A stretch of 64,000 nt of DNA from Trinickia violacea (GCF_005280735.1 NZ_CP040077.1:1364001-1428000); one strand, 5' to 3'. Shown: positions 18,716-27,313, numbered from the stretch's first letter. A program made the numbers and translations. Notes: generated from the letters alone by a model not told the origin.

Positions 18716-20730
18716 CGCTCACGCACCGGCTGATTCGCGCCTACGCGCTCTATACGCTCGGCTTCTTCGCGTTCATCTACGTGCTGTGGCGGATCGAGCG
18801 CACGACCGGCGCCGGCGTGTGGGTCGGCTACGTGTTCCTGTTCGTGCCGATCGCGGTGTACGCGGTGATCGGGCTGCTGTCGCGCACGTCCGATCTCGTC
18901 GAATACTACGTGGCGGGGCGGCGCGTGCCGTCGGCGTTCAACGGGATGGCGACGGCGGCCGACTGGCTCTCGGCGGCATCGTTCATCGGCCTCGCCGGCT
19001 CGCTCTACGCGACCGGCTACGACGGCCTCGCGTACCTGATGGGCTGGACGGGCGGCTACTGCCTCACGGCTTTTCTGCTCGCGCCGTATGTGCGCAAGCT
19101 CGCCCGCTACACGATTCCCGATTTTCTCGGCACGCGTTTTTCGAGCAACACGGTGCGCGCGCTCGCGGCGCTCGCCGCGATCCTGTGCTCGTTCGTCTAT
19201 CTCGTCGCGCAGATCCAGGGGATCGGGCTGATCGCCACGCGTTTTATCGGCGTCGACTTCGCGATCGGCATTTCGTGCGGGCTCGCGGGGATACTCGTCT
19301 GTTCGTTCCTCGGCGGGATGCGCGCGGTGACGTGGACGCAGGTCGCGCAATACATCATCTTGATCAGCGCGTTTTTGATTCCGGTATCGATGATCGCGCA
19401 CAAGGACGGCCTGGGCTGGGTGCCGCAGTTGAGCTACGGCCACTTGATGGAGAAGCTCGAGACGCTCGAGCACGACGTGCGCGACGCGCCGAAAGAGGAG
19501 AGCGTGCGCGTGTGGTACCGGCAGCGCGCGGCGCAGATCGATGCGAGGATCGCGGCGCTGCCTGCGTCGTATGACGATGAGAAAGGGCGGCTCGCGAACG
19601 ACATCGCCGAACTGCGGCGGCACAACGGTCCGTTGCGCGAGATCGATCAGCACGAGCGCGAGCTGGCGGATTTTCCGCACGATGCCGCCGCGGCGCGCAT
19701 CGTGTGGACGCAGGAGCGCGACGAAATGCTTGCGCTCGCAACCGATCCGGTGCCGATGCACGAGGCGTTTCCTGCCGCAAACGAGGACGATCGGCGCATC
19801 CATGAACGCAATTTCCTCTCGCTTCTGCTGTGCCTGTCGCTTGGCACCGCGAGCCTGCCGCATATCCTGACGCGCTATAACACGACGACCTCGGTCAGCG
19901 CCGCGCGGCGCTCCGTCGGGTGGACGCTTTTCTTTGTCGCGCTGTTCTATGTGACCGTGCCGGTGCTGGCGGTGTTGATCAAGTACGAGATCTTGTCGAA
20001 CCTCGTCGGCCATTCGTTTGCCGACTGGCCGCAATGGGTGACGCAGTGGCATCGCGTGGAGCCGTCGCTGATCGGCATCGCCGATACGAATCGCGACGGC
20101 ATCATCCGCTGGTCCGAGATCCGGATGCAGCCCGACATGGTCGTGCTCGCCGCGCCGGAGATCGCCGGGCTGCCGTATGTGATGTCGGGTTTGATCGCAG
20201 CGGGGGCGCTGGCCGCCGCGCTTTCCACGGCCGACGGTTTGCTGCTGACGATCGCTAACGCGCTGTCGCACGACGTCTACTACCACATGGTCGATCCGTC
20301 GGCGTCGAGCCAGCGGCGCGTGACGATATCGAAGATCCTGCTGCTGGGCGTGGCGTTGTTCGCTTCGTATGTGGCGTCGCTGAATACGGGGAATATTCTG
20401 TTTCTCGTGGGGGCGGCGTTTTCGCTGGCGGCGTCGAGTTTGTTTCCGGTGCTGGTGCTCGGCGTGTTCTGGAAGCGCACGACGAAGCGCGGCGCGGTGG
20501 CGGGCATGGTGGCGGGGCTCGTGGTGTGCGTCTATTACATCGTGTCGACCTACCCGTATTTCGCGCAGTTGACGGGCTTCGCCGGGCAGCGCTGGTTCGG
20601 GATCGAGCCGATCAGCTCGGGCGTGTTCGGCGTGCCGGCGGGGTTTGCCGTGACGATCGTCGTGAGCCTGCTGGATCGCAAGCCGGATGCCTATACGACG
20701 GCGCTTGTCGACTACATTCGGCACCCGTGA
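18712..20730 (+). CDS. Sodium/solute symporter large subunit (SSS family, VC_2705 type)
   Basis: 672-residue SSS-family permease, start fixed by the ATGA overlap with the DUF4212 gene. Family blocks include YYVAGRRVPSAFNGMATAADWLSAASFIGLAG and YTIPDFLGTRF. A hydrophilic, charged insert of about 150 residues (roughly 250-390) interrupts the membrane core, and an EF-hand-like loop (DTNRDGIIRWSE, residues 458-469) follows a later helix. Placement after acs suggests acetate or another short organic acid as substrate, which is inference. The C-terminus is family-like and intact. Confidence 0.9.
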   Translation: MTLTHRLIRAYALYTLGFFAFIYVLWRIERTTGAGVWVGYVFLFVPIAVYAVIGLLSRTSDLVEYYVAGRRVPSAFNGMATAADWLSAASFIGLAGSLYATGYDGLAYLMGWTGGYCLTAFLLAPYVRKLARYTIPDFLGTRFSSNTVRALAALAAILCSFVYLVAQIQGIGLIATRFIGVDFAIGISCGLAGILVCSFLGGMRAVTWTQVAQYIILISAFLIPVSMIAHKDGLGWVPQLSYGHLMEKLETLEHDVRDAPKEESVRVWYRQRAAQIDARIAALPASYDDEKGRLANDIAELRRHNGPLREIDQHERELADFPHDAAAARIVWTQERDEMLALATDPVPMHEAFPAANEDDRRIHERNFLSLLLCLSLGTASLPHILTRYNTTTSVSAARRSVGWTLFFVALFYVTVPVLAVLIKYEILSNLVGHSFADWPQWVTQWHRVEPSLIGIADTNRDGIIRWSEIRMQPDMVVLAAPEIAGLPYVMSGLIAAGALAAALSTADGLLLTIANALSHDVYYHMVDPSASSQRRVTISKILLLGVALFASYVASLNTGNILFLVGAAFSLAASSLFPVLVLGVFWKRTTKRGAVAGMVAGLVVCVYYIVSTYPYFAQLTGFAGQRWFGIEPISSGVFGVPAGFAVTIVVSLLDRKPDAYTTALVDYIRHP

Positions 20731-20771
20731 CCGGGCAGGAGTGGAGGGTAGGTGGCGCGGGGCCCGAAGTT

Positions 20772-20780
20772 TGCTATAAT
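20772..20780 (+). promoter_or_regulatory. tRNA-Ser promoter (extended -10)
   Basis: TGCTATAAT: a perfect -10 with the TGn extension, 12 bp before the mature tRNA. No good -35 is visible, which an extended -10 can tolerate. Confidence 0.7.
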
Positions 20781-20792
20781 GCGCGTCCCGCC

Positions 20793-20883
20793 GGAGAGAT
20801 GGATGAGTGGTTTAAGTCGCACGCCTGGAAAGCGTGTATAGGTTAATCGCCTATCGGGGGTTCGAATCCCCCTCTCTCCGCCA
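20793..20883 (+). tRNA. tRNA-Ser (anticodon GGA)
   Basis: A 7-bp acceptor stem (GGAGAGA / TCTCTCC), discriminator G and encoded CCA at 20881-20883 frame a class II tRNA with a long variable arm. The anticodon GGA is at 20827-20829 in loop CTGGAAA. The T-loop TTCGAAT is intact. The gene marks the right edge of the conserved core: the DNA behind it is accessory. Confidence 0.97.
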
Positions 20884-20895
20884 GAGAATTGAATG

Positions 20896-20934
20896 AAAAG
20901 CCGTTGAATCTGAATGGATTCAACGGCTTTTTTC
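20896..20934 (+). terminator. Rho-independent terminator behind tRNA-Ser
   Basis: A 15-bp stem (aaaagccgttgaatc / gattcaacggctttt), 6-nt loop and a T-rich tail start 13 bp after the tRNA. Confidence 0.9.
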
Positions 20935-20950
20935 TTTGTGGCCCCGCGAA

Positions 20951-21036
20951 CGAGCCTATCCGATTTCCTGTGTGAGCATAAAGCGGCTCCTTGGCCGTCA
21001 GTTTATGCCTCACACACAGGAAATCGGATAGGCTCG
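20951..21036. repeat. Long inverted repeat next to tRNA-Ser
   Basis: A perfect 24-bp arm at 20951-20974 has its reverse complement at 21013-21036. Inside the 38-nt spacer, gcataaa and tttatgc form a further 7-bp pairing, so most of the 86 bp can fold on itself. Its right end coincides with the first recognisable codon of the IS66 remnant. Confidence 0.85.
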
Positions 21037-21195
21037 GCCAGTGCCAATCTTTACTCTCTCGTCGAAACGTGCAAGGCCTGTCGAATCGATCCGTACCGTT
21101 ACCTCGCCTTGCTGTTCCAGCGGTTACCTGTAGCAAAGACCGTCGACGACTACGCCGTGTTGCTTCCTTGGGGCATGTCAGAGCAGTCTGGATGA
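21037..21195 (+). pseudogene. IS66-family transposase (TnpC), C-terminal remnant
   Basis: The frame encodes ASANLYSLVETCKACRID ... YRYLALLFQRLP ... VDDYAVLLPW and stops soon after, which matches the C-terminal domain of IS66-type transposases. About 50 residues remain of some 500. The upstream part is missing: homology begins exactly at the end of the inverted repeat. Neither TnpA/TnpB nor terminal repeats of an intact element are visible. It ends next to the stop of the convergent hydrolase gene. Confidence 0.72.
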
Positions 21196-21196
21196 G

Positions 21197-22207
21197 TTAT
21201 AGATTTGCGCGCAGGAAGTCCACGACCTCGTGATCGATCTGGCGATGAACCTCCACTCGATCGACCCCGGGCGCATCCTGACAGATCAGTGCCACACTGG
21301 CGGCGACTGCGGCCGGACAAGGATCAATGAAAACGAAGTGGTTGCCTGGCACGATGTGGACTGCAGGCGGTGCGGGCAAGCCTGACACAACGGCAAGGGA
21401 GTTGCTCGCAGAACCAAGATAGCTGTCGTCCTGCGGTCGATAGAGCATCGTCGGTATGCGCACAGCGGACAAGCCAGATGCCTCAAACATCATGGCCAGT
21501 GGATCCATCAGCACCAGGGCCTTCAGACGGCGATCGACGGGCGGTTGCCAGGCTAACAGGTCAGCGGGTACTGCAGCTCTACCTTGGGTGCCGTTTGCAC
21601 CATTGCGGGTTGCTGAACGTGGACACGATCCCGGATCATCGTGATTCGCGCAGTACGCACTGGCGTACGCAAAGTCGGGTTTCGCCCCCGCCAGAATCAG
21701 CGCAGTGTAGCCACCGGCCGAGTATCCGATCATGCCAATTCGGCCGACATCGGCGCTCGCCGAAAACCGCGGATCTGCGAGGACTGCATTGAGTGCGGCC
21801 TCTGCTTGCCGGGGGCGATCAATCAGAATCTGGGCTTGGGACGGAGCCCGGGGATAGCCTGAAGCGTCCCCAAGGTGCGTCGGCAAGACGACGATAAATC
21901 CGGCGCGAGCCAGAGCGGTAGCCAATTCACGGTGGCTGAAAGGGCCGCCACCTCGTCCGTGTGAAATCAATACAACGGGAAAGCGGTTATCCGGTACAGG
22001 TGGAACATTGCGCGTCGCCTCGACAGTGAACGGGCCTGCTTGCCATGGGACCTCACGCTCGTACGTAGGGTAAAAGACGACCGTGTCGAAAGGATCTGCC
22101 TCGCCCACCACCGTCAGACGGATCACCCCCGCGTTAAAACCTGCCGGCGCAGCCAGCGCGGAACAGGTGCACAAGACTGCCAGTACAAGGGTCGCGATCC
22201 AACGCAT
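21197..22207 (-). CDS. Secreted alpha/beta hydrolase (dienelactone hydrolase / PAF-acetylhydrolase-like)
   Basis: 336 residues with a clear Sec signal peptide (MRWIATLVLAVLCTCSALA, cleavage near APA). The fold is indicated by VVLISHGRGGGPFSHRELA (oxyanion region) and the nucleophile elbow GYSAGG; a likely acid lies in LMDPLAMM and the catalytic His in PGNHFVFID. Related proteins hydrolyse esters or lactones in the periplasm. Substrate unknown. It is the first gene after the tRNA-linked remnants and faces away from the downstream MFS gene. Confidence 0.85.
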   Translation of the reverse strand: MRWIATLVLAVLCTCSALAAPAGFNAGVIRLTVVGEADPFDTVVFYPTYEREVPWQAGPFTVEATRNVPPVPDNRFPVVLISHGRGGGPFSHRELATALARAGFIVVLPTHLGDASGYPRAPSQAQILIDRPRQAEAALNAVLADPRFSASADVGRIGMIGYSAGGYTALILAGAKPDFAYASAYCANHDDPGSCPRSATRNGANGTQGRAAVPADLLAWQPPVDRRLKALVLMDPLAMMFEASGLSAVRIPTMLYRPQDDSYLGSASNSLAVVSGLPAPPAVHIVPGNHFVFIDPCPAAVAASVALICQDAPGVDRVEVHRQIDHEVVDFLRANL

Positions 22208-22685
22208 GTCACTACTCCTGGCCAGCCGGAATGAGACGCGAAGGATATCAGAACGCTCTTACACGTTCGATGACCGAAGGGCGTCGTTCATTGATCGCTT
22301 ACATTGAAGCGGCTTCGACGATAACTACCATCTTGCTGCTGCAGCGTGACCCATTGCTTGTCTCATTGATGCCGCGAGATGTGTCAGCTTTTTTCGTCGA
22401 GCATGGGCTCGCAACGCGGCTGAACATCTCAGTCCGCTCTCGTACGGAGCCCTATGGCATCGTTACTCGCAGGGTCGCGGTCCTGTCTCCCCCGCGCGCC
22501 ATGTGATTGGCGAGCTTGCTGCCGGCGCGCTGACTGGGGAAGCCGCTTAGTTTCAGACCTGCTGAGGGGGAGTATTAGTATTCTTGATACTGTCAACTCA
22601 CCTGCTGTTTTCTTGAAATCGCCGTCCTACACTGGTTTCTGAAGGTGCATCGACATGAGCACCACACTGGAGACCGGAGACGATT
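22208..22685. other. Intergenic region with a LysR remnant and candidate MFS promoter region
   Basis: The 478 bp between the divergent hydrolase and MFS genes contain a degraded LysR C-terminus (listed separately) and, at 22577-22591, a small dyad AGTAT-N5-ATACT about 95 bp before the MFS start that could bind the LysR regulator encoded downstream. Nothing else is recognisable. Confidence 0.4.
22300..22533 (+). pseudogene. LysR-type regulator, C-terminal remnant
   Basis: The frame reads EAASTITTILLLQRDPLL, LMPRDVSAFFVEHGLATRL and RTEPYGIVTRR followed by LSPPRAM, matching the end of the effector-binding domain of many LysR regulators (…LPRDVA..YA.HG….ME.YGIVTRR…LSP). No HTH domain is present, no start codon is well placed, and a TGA at 22504-22506 interrupts the family's usual ending; reading through it gives LASLLPAR and a stop at 22533. 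A decayed 3' fragment. Confidence 0.6.
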
Positions 22686-24086
22686 GTGAGCAAACAGGTA
22701 TTACTCGAAGACTTGCCTCTTCGCCCATTCCACGTCGGAGTTGCATTCAGTGGAACTGGCGGTCAGTTCAGCGATGGCTTCGTGCTGGGCATCATCGGCA
22801 TTGCCGTCAGCATGGCCGCTGGCCCGCTGCACCTCGATGCGCTATGGATGGGGCTGCTCGGAGCGGCCTCGCTCGCGGGCCTGTTCTTCGGCAGCATGCT
22901 GGCGGGGCCGATTGCGGACAAATACGGTCGTCGGACTATTTTCGCGTACGACATGCTGCTCTTCGCGGTCGTCTCTGCCGCACAGTATTTTGTGACGTCA
23001 CCCTCGCAGTTGCTCGTCTTGCGTCTGGTGCTCGGGCTCATCCTCGGCGCCGACTACGTGGTGAGCAAATCCCTCGTAACCGAATATTCTCCGCGCCGTT
23101 ATCGCGGCCGTCTGCTGAGCGTACTCGCGGCAGCCTGGGCGGCGGGCTATGTCGGTGCCTACCTCGCTGGCTTTGCCATGCGCGACATTGGCCCTGATGC
23201 CTGGCGGCTGATGCTCGCAGCAAGCGGAGTTCCGGCACTCCTGATTCTCCCGTTCCGTCTTATCGTGCCCGAGTCGCCGATGTGGCTGATGAAGCGCGGT
23301 CGCGGCGACGAAGCACTGGCCATCATTCATCGCAGGTTTGGCGGCGAGGTCATGCTCTCGACGACAGCAGCCGTATCGCAGCAACACAAGGGCGCCTGGT
23401 CGCAGCTGTTCTCGCCCCGCTGGCGCAAGAACACGTTAGTCGGCTGCGTCTTCTACACCTGCCAAGTCATTCCTTACTTTGCGCTGGGCACTTTCGCGCC
23501 AAAAGTCCTTGAGGCTCTGCACGTCAAAGACAAGTTCGTGGGCGGCCTCGTCTATAACATCCTGCTCTTCGTGGGTGCTGTGATTGGCCTGCTGATCATC
23601 GATAGGCTCTCCCGTCGCACGTTCCTCCTCGGAACCTTCTATCTTGCGGCGCTCAGTTTGGCTGTGCTGACCTACGCCAGCTTTGGGCCCATGGGCACGA
23701 TGCTCGTCTTCGGCCTCTTCGCGTGCATTCTCTCGGCAGCGGCGAACCTCGAATTTGTCTATCCGCCCGAGCTCTTCCCGACGCACCTTCGCGCGTCCGG
23801 CGTCGGCTTGGCGGTCGCTTCGAGCCGCTTCGGTTCAGCCATCAGCACGTTCCTGCTGCCGATCGCGGTTCAACATGTCGGCATCCACACAGCGCTGGGT
23901 GTTTGCGTCGCGGTACTGCTCTTCGGTGGCGTCTTCTGCCATTTCATGGCACCGGAAACGGGCAGCGAGAACCTTTCCGACGTGAAGTCCGAAAGTGTCG
24001 TTGAGGACGCGCACGAGGCCGCTGAGCAACATGACACATCGTTTGCGACCGCCACGCCGGGTGGTACGAAGACACGCCTCCGATGA
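22686..24086 (+). CDS. MFS transporter (metabolite:H+ symporter type)
   Basis: 466-residue, 12-helix major facilitator with a GTG start preceded by a GGAGA site. Signature loops are clear: GPIADKYGRRTIFAYD between TM2 and TM3 and RLSRR between TM8 and TM9; LGADYVVSKSLVTEYSP follows TM4 as in sugar/aromatic-acid porters. The C-terminal 35 residues are hydrophilic. It precedes a LysR gene (65-bp gap) and an aspartase/fumarase-family lyase, so the trio probably handles one imported dicarboxylate or amino acid. Confidence 0.88.
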   Translation: MSKQVLLEDLPLRPFHVGVAFSGTGGQFSDGFVLGIIGIAVSMAAGPLHLDALWMGLLGAASLAGLFFGSMLAGPIADKYGRRTIFAYDMLLFAVVSAAQYFVTSPSQLLVLRLVLGLILGADYVVSKSLVTEYSPRRYRGRLLSVLAAAWAAGYVGAYLAGFAMRDIGPDAWRLMLAASGVPALLILPFRLIVPESPMWLMKRGRGDEALAIIHRRFGGEVMLSTTAAVSQQHKGAWSQLFSPRWRKNTLVGCVFYTCQVIPYFALGTFAPKVLEALHVKDKFVGGLVYNILLFVGAVIGLLIIDRLSRRTFLLGTFYLAALSLAVLTYASFGPMGTMLVFGLFACILSAAANLEFVYPPELFPTHLRASGVGLAVASSRFGSAISTFLLPIAVQHVGIHTALGVCVAVLLFGGVFCHFMAPETGSENLSDVKSESVVEDAHEAAEQHDTSFATATPGGTKTRLR

Positions 24087-24151
24087 CATCGGAAGTCGAC
24101 GGCGTGCCAGATGCGAGAACGTATGCCAAGACGCTCACATGAGGACACGGC

Positions 24152-25135
24152 ATGTCGTCGAACAAACCCATTGATATGCACGCTGTACAAGTCTTCGTCG
24201 CTGTCGCGGAAGAGGGAAGCATGTCGGCCGCAGCAACAAGGATGGGCATATCCCAGTCGGGCGTATCGCAAATCATTCGGCAGCTCGAAGACGAACTGGG
24301 CGTCGTGCTGGTCAACCGGACGACTCGACCGATGGCGCTGACGCCCTATGGCATCGCACTGAGAAACCGAGGTGCGGTGCTAAGCGAAGAGATCGCCAAT
24401 CTCAAGGCGCAAGTCGTCGAAGCAGGGCGCGGTATCAAACCCGACTTGCGCATCGGATTGGTCGACTCATTCGCGTCCACGTGCGGTTCGGTTTTTACGA
24501 AAAAGCTGCTGGGAAAGGTGTCCCAGTTGTCGATTCGAACCGGGTTGAGTCCTCAACAGGGAGAAGCGCTCCTGCGCCGCGACCTGGACTTGATCGTCAC
24601 GAGCGACCCGCTGATGGACGCCAATGACGTCGTCCGGTATCGGCTGTTTTCCGAGCGGTACTTTGTGATAACGCCAAAGAACCTCGGAACGCCCGTGAAA
24701 ACCATCGACGATTTGAGGACATTGACCAACAGCTTGCCCATCGTCAGATTCAACCGGACCTCTCAGGTGGGCATGCAAATTGAACGGTACCTCCGGCGCA
24801 TCGAGATCCGCGCGCCGATCAGGCTTGAACTGGACAACGCCGATGCTTTGACCTCGATGGTGGCGGAAGGGATCGGCTGGGCCATTACATCACCCATGTG
24901 CCTTCTTCAGGCAGTGACTCATGCGGGCAACGTTGCCACTCATGTAGTCGAGAAGTTAGAGCTGGAGCGCTCGCTGTACCTCGTAGCGCGCCGGGACGAA
25001 TACAACGCTTTCTTCGACGACGCTTGCGATACGGCGCGCGAAGTGATCGAGACGTCGTTCCTACTGAGGCTGACAGCGCTCGGTGGGAACATTGCAAAAC
25101 TCATTACCGTTGGCGGAAGGAATTCCCATGAATAA
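24152..25135 (+). CDS. LysR family transcriptional regulator
   Basis: 327 residues. The N-terminal HTH (VFVAVAEEGSMSAAATRMGISQSGVSQIIRQLEDELG) is intact and a full effector domain follows. The stop codon overlaps the start of the lyase gene by 8 bp, so regulator and enzyme are co-translated. That order, regulator inside the operon and behind the transporter, suggests autoregulation. Effector unknown. Confidence 0.9.
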   Translation: MSSNKPIDMHAVQVFVAVAEEGSMSAAATRMGISQSGVSQIIRQLEDELGVVLVNRTTRPMALTPYGIALRNRGAVLSEEIANLKAQVVEAGRGIKPDLRIGLVDSFASTCGSVFTKKLLGKVSQLSIRTGLSPQQGEALLRRDLDLIVTSDPLMDANDVVRYRLFSERYFVITPKNLGTPVKTIDDLRTLTNSLPIVRFNRTSQVGMQIERYLRRIEIRAPIRLELDNADALTSMVAEGIGWAITSPMCLLQAVTHAGNVATHVVEKLELERSLYLVARRDEYNAFFDDACDTAREVIETSFLLRLTALGGNIAKLITVGGRNSHE

Positions 25136-26540
25136 GCAAGCACCGGGCGAACATCGAATTGAACGTGACTATGTTGGCGAGGTCACCATTCCTGGCGACA
25201 AACTGTATGGCGTGAATACGGTTCGCGGGGTCGACAACCTCACGGTTTCACCCTTGAACATCGCCTACTACTCGGAGTTCCGAGACGCCTTCTCGCAGGT
25301 CAAATGGGCCGCGGCATTGGCCAATCGCGACAACGAGGTCATTACCAACGAACAGTGTGAGGCCATCGTTGCTGCTTGCAAGGAAGTCATCGCGGGACAG
25401 TTCGACTCCTCGTTCGTGGTCGACCTGATGGAAGGTTCGGGCGGCACATCGACCAACATGAACTTCAACGAGGTCATCGCGAATCGTGCCCAGCAAATCC
25501 TGGGGCATGCTGCCGGAAGTTACGAGATCGTTCACCCGAATGACCACGTCAACCGCTCCCAATCGACGAACGATGCCTATCCGGCGGCCTTGAAGATCGC
25601 CACGTACGCGATGCTCGGACCGCTTATCAACGAGGTCACGCAACTCGCGGCCCTTTTTGCGAGCAAAGCCACGGAGTTCGCCGACATTCTGCATCTTGGC
25701 AGGACCTGCCTGCAGGACGCCCAGCCGATGCGTCTCGGTCAGCTCTTTGGAGGCTACGCATCGCTTACTGAACGTCTGGCGGAGGAGCTTGTCGCGGTGC
25801 GCGACAAGCTCCGCACGCTTCCGCTGGGCGGCACCGCAATCGGAACTGGGTTCGGCGCTCCGGCAGGTTACCGCGAGGCCGTGTATATGCATCTCCGAAG
25901 TGTCACCGGCGTGGACTATCAGGCGCCGGCAAATCCGTTTGACGCCATGCAGAACATGGACGTGTTCTCGCGCGTCTCCGCCGAACTTCGTACCTGCGCT
26001 GTGTCTCTCGCGAAGATCGCTTCCGACCTGACCGTGCTGTCGTCAGGTCCTGTCGGCGGACTTGGGGAGCTGAGGCTGCCGGAGGCACAGGCAGGCTCTT
26101 CCATCATGCCGGGCAAGGTCAATCCGGTCCTGCCGATGGCGATGATCCAGTTGAGCTTTGCGGTCGTTGGAAACGACGTTGCCGTAGCTCAGGCGGTTCA
26201 GTACGGCGAACTGGAAATCAACCATTTCGAGCCGGTGGTTGCTTCGCGTGTCTTCGACAGCATCGCTTTGCTCACCAACGGCATTCAGCGCTTTGCCGAA
26301 AAGTGCGTGAAGGGCATCAAGGCTGATGTGGCGCGCAACGAGAAGCACCTTATGGAATCGATGGCCGTTGCGACTGCGCTTGTCCCAAAGATTGGCTATG
26401 CGCGTGTCAGCAAGCTCGCGCGACAATCTGTGGCCGAAGGGCGCTCGTTGGTCACGATTCTGGATGAGTCCGGATTGCTCTCTCCGGACGACACGATCGC
26501 GGCTATCCGCAAGGCGTCGTACCCCGTGTTTGGTGCCTGA
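25128..26540 (+). CDS. Aspartase/fumarase superfamily lyase (aspartate ammonia-lyase-like)
   Basis: 470 residues from MNKQAPGEHRIERD with GGAAGG upstream. The three superfamily regions are present: GSGGTSTNMNFNEV, PNDHVNRSQSTNDAYPAA, and the signature loop GSSIMPGKVNPVLP with the catalytic Ser. The overall pattern is closer to AspA than to FumC. The reaction would be elimination of ammonia or another group to give fumarate or an analogue. Its position with an MFS importer and LysR gene, away from central metabolism, leaves the actual substrate open. Confidence 0.88.
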   Translation: MNKQAPGEHRIERDYVGEVTIPGDKLYGVNTVRGVDNLTVSPLNIAYYSEFRDAFSQVKWAAALANRDNEVITNEQCEAIVAACKEVIAGQFDSSFVVDLMEGSGGTSTNMNFNEVIANRAQQILGHAAGSYEIVHPNDHVNRSQSTNDAYPAALKIATYAMLGPLINEVTQLAALFASKATEFADILHLGRTCLQDAQPMRLGQLFGGYASLTERLAEELVAVRDKLRTLPLGGTAIGTGFGAPAGYREAVYMHLRSVTGVDYQAPANPFDAMQNMDVFSRVSAELRTCAVSLAKIASDLTVLSSGPVGGLGELRLPEAQAGSSIMPGKVNPVLPMAMIQLSFAVVGNDVAVAQAVQYGELEINHFEPVVASRVFDSIALLTNGIQRFAEKCVKGIKADVARNEKHLMESMAVATALVPKIGYARVSKLARQSVAEGRSLVTILDESGLLSPDDTIAAIRKASYPVFGA

Positions 26541-26872
26541 TCAGTCGCTTGCCGAGAACCGGCCCTGGGACGCTTCCGTGGCCGGTTTTCTATTGAATCA
26601 AGATGAACGACAGCATGCTAGGAAAAGACGAAGTATTGAAGCTGCTTGAAGAAAGGGAGATTCCGTTTTCGTGCGAGGAGCACGACTCGGTACTCAACAT
26701 GGCAGAGATCGGGCGAGTGCGCCGTGGACTGGTTTGCGCTTCAAACGCACACGAAGTGGAATGGTGTTCATGAGGCGTGACAGCGATTTATGGCGCCGCC
26801 ATCATAGCGAAGCGCCGCCCGTCCGGGCGGCATCTCCATGATCGCTGTACTCCGAGATTCCACCACACCGTC
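26541..26872. other. Intergenic region with a ProX-like remnant
   Basis: Between the lyase and the SET-domain gene. Besides the short remnant at 26603-26773 I see nothing recognisable. The longer open frame into the SET gene (from 26777) lacks a ribosome-binding site and does not look conserved. Confidence 0.4.
26603..26773 (+). pseudogene. YbaK/ProX-type aminoacyl-tRNA editing domain, N-terminal remnant
   Basis: A 56-codon frame reads GKDEVLKLLEEREIPFSCEE then HDSVLNMAEI. This resembles the first 35 residues of free-standing prolyl-tRNA editing proteins (K.EV...L...GI.Y....H.AV.NM.E). After that the sequence loses resemblance and stops, where the family continues for another 120 residues. 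The likeness is short, so this is a tentative call of a truncated gene. Confidence 0.4.
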
Positions 26873-27313
26873 ATGCGTCGCATCGTTGTTCGCAATTCTC
26901 CGGTTCACGGCCGCGGCGTGTTCGCGCTCGCCGATATTCGAACCGGTTCGTTGATCCTCGAATACAAAGGCAAGCTCGTCTCGTGGAAGGAGGCGCAAAG
27001 AGCGTATGCGCGTTCAAACGCGGAGGGCGGACACACGTTCTTCTTCGACCTGGACGATGGGCGGGTGATCGATGGCGCGCAAGGCGGAAATTCCGCCAGG
27101 TGGCTCAATCATTGTTGCGCACCGAATTGCGCGGCCGAACAAGACGGCGAACGCGTATTCATCCGAGCCATCCGTGCGATCAAGAGCGGTGGGGAGCTTT
27201 TCCTCGACTATCGGTTGCAGGTCGACGTGCCCCGCACCGCGGCGGTGAGACGCACGTATGCTTGTCGCTGCGGTTCGGTCGAGTGCCGAGGAACCATGCT
27301 GGCAGCATCGTAG
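26873..27313 (+). CDS. SET-domain protein (putative protein-lysine methyltransferase)
   Basis: 146 residues from MRRIVVRNSPVHGRGVFA. All SET core motifs are visible: GRGVFALADI, the S-adenosylmethionine/substrate block ARWLNHCCAPNCAAEQ (NHxCxPN), the catalytic-Tyr region ELFLDYRL and a post-SET-like CRCGSVECRG cluster that can bind zinc. Such compact SET proteins are scattered among proteobacteria, probably through transfer; targets are unknown. It stands alone on the plus strand. Confidence 0.88.
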   Translation: MRRIVVRNSPVHGRGVFALADIRTGSLILEYKGKLVSWKEAQRAYARSNAEGGHTFFFDLDDGRVIDGAQGGNSARWLNHCCAPNCAAEQDGERVFIRAIRAIKSGGELFLDYRLQVDVPRTAAVRRTYACRCGSVECRGTMLAAS

